Assembly: GCA_027924585.1 (NCBI GenBank) | Contig: BSBM01000106.1 | Span: 41,683,501 to 41,747,500 of the forward strand | Reading direction: 5' to 3' | DNA length: 64,000 nt | Origin: Larix kaempferi | Taxonomy: Eukaryota > Streptophyta > Pinopsida > Pinales > Pinaceae | Part shown: piece by piece, positions 59,308-64,000 of the stretch | Layout: each line of letters starts with the position of its first letter | How positions within the stretch are numbered: position 1 is the stretch's first letter | Position numbers and translations under genes: made by a program | Notes under the pieces: model-generated | The model's database searches: none | The model's input: the letters and a program-made list of their open reading frames with translations, nothing else | What the model was told of the DNA's origin: nothing

Positions 59308-59580
59308 TATGGTCGATGATGATATTTGGATACTGGTATCAATGTGGATACCTGTATCGATGATGAGATTGCCTATATTGACGGTAAGGTCAATAATGAG
59401 GATACCTGTATTGATGAGGATACTGTATCGATGATAAGGATACTATATCGATGATAAGGATACTTGTATCAATGATGAGGATACATATATCGATGATGAG
59501 GTTACCTGTTCCAACGATGAGTTTGATGATGAGGTTACCTGTTCCGACGATGAGGCTGATGTAGTGGTACTTAGACTTTG
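59308..59580 (+). repeat. Degenerate GATGA/GTATCGATGA repeats after pol
   Basis: Irregular copies of 'gatgatgaggatacctgtat' and 'tatcgatgataaggatact' with units of about 24-36 bases, starting within 25 bases of the pol stop. They lead into the longer-period array to the right. Confidence 0.8.
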
Positions 59581-59589
59581 TCTAAGAGG

Positions 59590-60205
59590 ACTATTGGGAT
59601 TGCATCATCCTTGGACTCATGTCCTAAAGTGATAGGGATTGATCATCCCGTAAGTGGATCAGGATTGCACCATCCTTGGACTCATGTCCTAAAATGATAG
59701 GGATTGATCATCCCGTAAGTGAATCAAGATTGCATCATCCTTGGACTCATGTCCTAAAGTGATAGGGATTGATCATCCCGTAAGTGGATCAGGATTGCAT
59801 CATCCTTGGACTCATGTCCTAAAGTGATAAGGACTAATCATTCTGTAAGTTTATTCATGATTGCATCGTCCCTAGACATGGTGAGGTGTCTTAAAGTGAT
59901 AAGGATTAATCATCCTATAAGTTGATTCGGGATTGCATCGTCCCTAGACATGGTGAGGTTGCTTAAAGTGATAAGGATTGATCATCCTGTAAGTTGATTC
60001 GGGATTGCATCGTTTCTAGACATGGTGAGGTGTCTTAAAGTGATAAGGATTGATCATCATGTAAGTTGATATGGATTGCATCATCCATAGACATGAGAGA
60101 TGTCTTAAATTGAGAGGGACTGATCATCCCGTAAGCAGATCAGGATTGTATCATCCTTGGACCTATGTCCTAAAGTGAGAGGGATTGATCATCCCGTAAT
60201 AGGAT
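59590..60205 (+). repeat. Tandem array of 65- and 72-bp units in the Copia 3' region
   Basis: 'ttggactcatgtcctaaa' starts at 59611, 59676, 59741 and 59806 (65-bp period). A related unit with 'cctagacatggtgagg' starts at 59871, 59943 and 60015 (72-bp period). The block ends with mixed units to about 60205. Each unit has 'gattgatcatcccgtaagt', which contains TTGATCA, and a 'ggattgcatcatcc' segment. Confidence 0.9.
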
Positions 60206-60229
60206 CTGTTACATTGCAGAGTATGCTGC

Positions 60230-60520
60230 TATGTTGATGCTGTTGATCGAGAGGATCCAGATGTTGATGATCTAGATGATGATGCTGTTGATCGTGATGA
60301 TCTAGATGATGATGCTGCTGATCGTGATGATCTAGATGACGATGTTGCTGATCGTGATGGTCTAGATGGCGATGCTATTGATCGTGATGGTCTAGATGAC
60401 GATGCTGCTGATCGTGATGGTCTAGATGATGATGTTATTGATCGTGATGGTCTAGATGACGATGTTGTTGATCGTGATGGTCTAGATGATGATGATGTTG
60501 ATCGGTAGATCCAGATGATG
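60230..60520 (+). repeat. 30-bp minisatellite (decapeptide-length unit)
   Basis: 'gatgatctagatgatgatgc' plus 'tgttgatcgt' recurs about eight times from 60260 on, with alternations gatgat/gatggt and ctg/ttg. 30 bases equals ten codons, so several frames stay open: one plus frame reads DDLDDDAVDR-like decapeptides, and the minus frame gives a His/Asp-rich peptide (60435-60704). No start or context supports translation. Confidence 0.9.
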
Positions 60521-60756
60521 AGGATATTGATCGGGTGATCCAGATGATGATGATGCTGTAGTTGATCGAGTGTTGCAGAAGATGAAGACTCAATACTGAT
60601 GATGCTGATGTTCCAGTATTGATTATGTTCCAGTAACTGAATGAGTTAATGATGATAATGTATAAAGAAATATTCCAATGATTTATAGATGTATCATGTA
60701 TCATGTAGTCGATGACTCCTTGCTCCTGCAGATGTTGTTATAATATCTTTCTTGTT

Positions 60757-60765
60757 AAGGGGGAG
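60757..60765 (+). promoter_or_regulatory. Polypurine tract of the Copia element
   Basis: AAGGGGGAG directly before the TGTTGAAAT start of the 3' LTR. Another near-identical purine run (AAAGGGGGAG) occurs at the end of pol at 59296-59305. Confidence 0.9.
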
Positions 60766-61227
60766 TGTTGAAATATTGTAACTTCTAAGAATATTATATT
60801 TGTACTTTATTGTATATCCGGAGATGTTTATTCCTCCGAGAGAGTGTGGTAACTAGGGTTATTAGATCTCCCATGTGAGGTTGGCCCTGAGTTAGATGTT
60901 TAGGGGTTATTAGACTCTCTTAGGAGAGTTCAGCCCCATTAGGGTGAAAAGTCAGTTAGAACACAAGTATAAATAGAGGAGGTGTGTTCCTCATTTATAC
61001 CATTCATTCACTCACTTGTGATTGGCGCATAGGAGAGAGAGAGATCTGCTTAGGAGGAGAAGGAGCTCTTGTTGAGGACTACATCTTGTATTGGGTTGAT
61101 TATCTATATTGAGGAAATATTTGCTCGGTTTTCTACCCCATGAGGGTTTCCCAAGGTAAATCTTTGTCTATCTTGTGATTGTCTTTCTTTCAATGATCTT
61201 GCTTGTGAAATTAGGCTAAACTTAACA
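60766..61227 (+). repeat. 3' LTR of the Copia element
   Basis: 462 bases, TGTTGAAATATTG to CTTAACA, followed by CAAGT at 61228-61232. About 23 differences from the 5' LTR are visible, mostly transitions plus one single-base indel. Confidence 0.97.
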
Positions 61228-61232
61228 CAAGT
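61228..61232. repeat. Right target-site duplication of the Copia element
   Basis: CAAGT, identical to 54323-54327. Confidence 0.95.
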
Positions 61233-63724
61233 GTGGGAGATGTACTCAATGGTAGAGTGCATGAGAACCTCATAAATATTTGGTACTCCAAGCTCTGCAC
61301 TTCAAGATACATGAAGAATATTTTCTCTAGTAGAGCTCATCAATCACTTGGACCTACTCATACTCAAACCAAAATATTAGAATGCAAGACAGGTATATAA
61401 AAATAAAACCAAAATGCAAGAAAGCTTTGTGCTATATATATTAACTTTTCCTATATATATTAAGTAAAAATAAAATGCATGAAATAACACATCAAATACA
61501 ATGCATACAATCAAAATGCATAGAGTAAATCTAAATGCATGCGAAAGAGTTTATTCCTTAAAAAAAAATTAAAAAATTAAAATATAATAATTATAATAAT
61601 GAAAAATTAAATTAAAAGAATAATAAATAATTAAAATATTATAATAATAATAATAAGTAAATTAGATATTGATTAATAAATTATAAATTAAATTAAAATT
61701 TTTATTATATATATATATATATATATATGTTTTAATAAATATTAAAACAAAACAAAAAAATTAGAACCCTTGAAAAATGTAAAAATAAAAAACCACATTA
61801 ATGTAAATATTAAATAACCAAATTAAGAGAATATACATATCTTAAATATAAAAAAATTAAATACAAAATGTTAAAACTAATTGCTCACCTAATAAGTCAG
61901 CTCTTTCAATTTTCATGAGAAACAAAAAAATATTTAATTAGTGTGGATCCGTGGAGTTCCTTGAGATATCGTTCTCTTGAAGATGGACTCAACTCTAGAG
62001 TCTAAAATGCGTCTAGATGAAAAACTCCACACCAGTCTCCAACTCCCCATAAAAATGAGTTTATTCCTCTTAATTACCTACTTATGGCATATAAAGAAGG
62101 GCATGCTAGTGGTTTCTTCCCTTGTGCTTGGTGGACCAAGTCAAGACAACATCAATCTTAAAATAAGCACACGCTATAATCTCCTTAAAAATATGCACAA
62201 GTCACAATTTTTCTAACCATAAAAAATCAATTTTAAACCTTCTTCAATTTGTTCTAGTAAATATGATATTTCTCTTTCCTTGCAACCTACAAGAAATCAT
62301 TGTCAAGTGCTTTATCTCTTGTTCTTCGGTCCTCTTCCTTGGTAGATTTTTTTAGTGTTTGCCTTATAAATATGCAGTTATGAAAAAGTGACTAATGGGA
62401 AATATAAATTGTAGTTAATATGAACTAAGAAAGAAGATACATAAATACATTTTCCAGTAATAGATGCAAAGAATTTAAAGGAAAAATGATTCACAATTAA
62501 ATTTCTTCTAACAAGGAATAAGGTTACCAAGATTATAGTCTTTGGTAACACATTTGATGCAAAATATTTCAGCCTTAGTATTGAACAAATTAAATCAAAG
62601 TACATTAAGTTAGTATAAAAAAAACACATTCGAGTGAAAACACCTGTCCAAACCAAATCATCCAAGTTTTAGACAACTCCCATAAAATATCTTTGAATTT
62701 TTGTTAAGTGGTAGCATGAAGACAACATATCTTCCTAGTTACCAAAATGGAAGGACAGATAATCATTGAATTTCTGTAGGGTGGCTAATTTGACCATATA
62801 ATCATTGAACTTTTGTAGGGTGGCTAATTTGACCATGACATGGTGTGGGCTAGCGTTTGACTAAAATGTTTAATTTTGTTTTTAATTTTTATTTTTTTCA
62901 AATTGTTTTGGGACTCTTCGCATATATTTTTTAAGGAAATCTGACATGGCAAATCTACCACGATGAAGATGCAATTCCATCTAAAGATTTATTGAAATTT
63001 CTTAATCCACCTGTACCATCAAAATTGCGAAGATTTATTGAAATTTCTTGATCCACCTATACCATCAAAATGCAAAATCAAGAAATCATGAATCTGATGA
63101 TTCCAGGGAGATGAGGTGTGGTGTTTTAATTGAATCGGTACAAATCTGGGGCACTGAATCAGCTTCAAATGCAAATAAATACCACCCACGTAGCTTCCAA
63201 ATATGCAGTTCAAACCAAAAACAATAACAATACGATCAACTGTTAAAGCCTCCACTCTAATATAAACAAGATCTTTATTTTTCCCTGGCTCTCCTACACT
63301 TTGAAATATTGCTAATAAAGATTGTAATCACTCAGAATACTGAGACATGTTTTACCATTTTAGTAGCATCAAAAAACAAGCAGTACATGAATAATTTCCT
63401 TATTTTTTTTGTAGGTCTCATTAAAAATTATGGAACTTCAAGGTGAAAGTATTAATTAATCAATAGCTTTTGTTGCATTGTGATTCTATTTGCGGGATCT
63501 CAAATTTTTATATTTCATTTGTTGCATGAAACCTCATGGAAGAGAAGCAGAGTAATATCTCTCAGCAATACTTACCCGTTGAATAATTTATGCAAAATAG
63601 AGAAAGAACCTCAATTGAAAGGAAGCATGGCATACATCGTTAAATACAATACCAACATAAATTAATGATTAGACTTTACTTTTGTCTTCTAAAAATGCGA
63701 CAGTAAGATAACCCTTTGACTTTG
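61233..63724. other. Unassigned AT-rich stretch with local tandem duplications
   Basis: 61560-61900 is nearly pure A/T and includes a dinucleotide (AT)n run at 61706-61728. Two small tandem duplications lie at 62761-62836 (39-bp period, 'gtggctaatttgaccat') and 62984-63073 (46-bp period, 'aagatttattgaaatttctt'). Frames at 61977-62216, 62378-62665 and 63019-63255 have no recognisable motif. Confidence 0.55.
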
Positions 63725-63796
63725 CGATAAAGGACATCAGTTAAGACTAGCAGCTATACACGATAAAGGACATCAGTTAAGACTAGCAGCTATACT
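63725..63796. repeat. 36-bp tandem duplication
   Basis: 'cgataaaggacatcagttaa' plus 'gactagcagctata' occurs at 63725 and 63761, in perfect head-to-tail copies, just before the RNase H fragment. Confidence 0.85.
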
Positions 63797-63797
63797 C

Positions 63798-63950
63798 CAT
63801 AAGTGGAACGCCCCTGGGCAAGGTTGGATAAAATTAAACTTCAATGGAACATCTAAAGGAAACCCAGGACTCGCTGGGTCAGGAGGTGTGTTCTAATATC
63901 TTCATGGAAATATCCCTAAGTTAAGCTAAAATGGATACAGAAACGAATAT
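63798..63950 (+). pseudogene. RNase H fragment of a plant LINE (RVT_3 type)
   Basis: From 63798 the frame reads HKWNAPGQGWIKLNF, NGTSKGNPGLAGSGGVF, then a TAA at 63894 and a weak continuation with HGNI. 'GW-x-KLNFDG-x-S-x-GNPG-x-AG-x-GGV' is the start of the RNase H domain of plant LINE ORF2 and related RVT_3 proteins. The first catalytic Asp (NFDG) is Asn here. No upstream RT is visible. It is a scrap of an element different from the LINE at 23376, whose RNase H starts with FFDGA. Confidence 0.75.
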
Positions 63951-64000
63951 CAAGACAGAGAAATGGATATGAAAATTTTTCAGAAGAGACCAAATATGAT

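Larger units (their letters stand above)
54328..61227 (+). mobile_element. Full-length Copia LTR retrotransposon with CAAGT target duplication
   Basis: 6.9 kb: LTRs of 463 and 462 bases, a tRNA-iMet-type PBS, gag-protease-integrase-RT-RNase H in one frame (Copia order, integrase before RT), about 1.45 kb of repeat-rich noncoding DNA, a purine tract, and perfect flanking CAAGT. By eye the LTRs differ at about 23 positions, so about 95% identity. The coding region has six stops and two frameshifts. Confidence 0.97.

Noticed and set aside
59590-60520. Regular repeat array considered as CRISPR-like
   Set aside because: Head-to-tail tandem units without unique spacers, in a plant retrotransposon; these are minisatellites.

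Overview
The window looks like nuclear DNA of a land plant with a large, repeat-dominated genome. The evidence is a low GC content, several families of plant-type LTR retrotransposons primed by initiator tRNA-Met, a plant L1-type LINE with its own RNase H, CACTA (tnp2/DUF4218/DUF4216) and hAT transposase remains, and one exon of a plant-type cysteine synthase with normal splice borders. A gymnosperm would fit the mix, but the sequence alone does not prove it. I see no intact host gene.

Layout. 1-7817: a minus-strand LTR retrotransposon without coding capacity (LARD type). Its 2.07-kb 5' LTR is at 5746-7817, the PBS at 5731-5743, a noncoding interior follows, then the PPT at 967-980 and the first 966 bases of the other LTR. 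9252-13593: a decayed minus-strand CACTA transposon with transposase, DUF4218 and DUF4216 parts. 17701-17964: a dead cysteine synthase exon. 18242-20307: a hAT transposase with one intron and three stops. 23376-29731: a full-length L1-like LINE with a 15-bp target-site duplication, inserted in a small tandem repeat. 30.1-35.2 kb: noncoding tandem repeats and an LTR-like stretch. 37111 and 50725: two matching CACTA-type right termini.

39948-43076 (minus): an orphan reading frame of about 1,042 codons with a long coiled coil. It carries fourteen in-frame stops, ten of them TAG, and not one frameshift. It has a TATA-like sequence upstream and an AATAAA downstream. I do not recognise the family; it is the best candidate here for something undescribed.

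46127-49744: a short Copia-like element coding only Gag and protease (TR-GAG type). 54328-61227: a full-length Copia element with perfect CAAGT target duplications, decayed gag-pol, two catalytic integrase Asp codons changed to Asn, and a 1.4-kb minisatellite block between pol and the 3' LTR. 63798-63896: a scrap of another LINE RNase H.

Most disabled frames share one decay style, in which stops are usually explained by a single C-to-T or G-to-A change (CAG/CGA/CAA/TGG to stop). This is what long-term cytosine methylation of silenced transposons would give. No operon-like or cooperative gene set is present.
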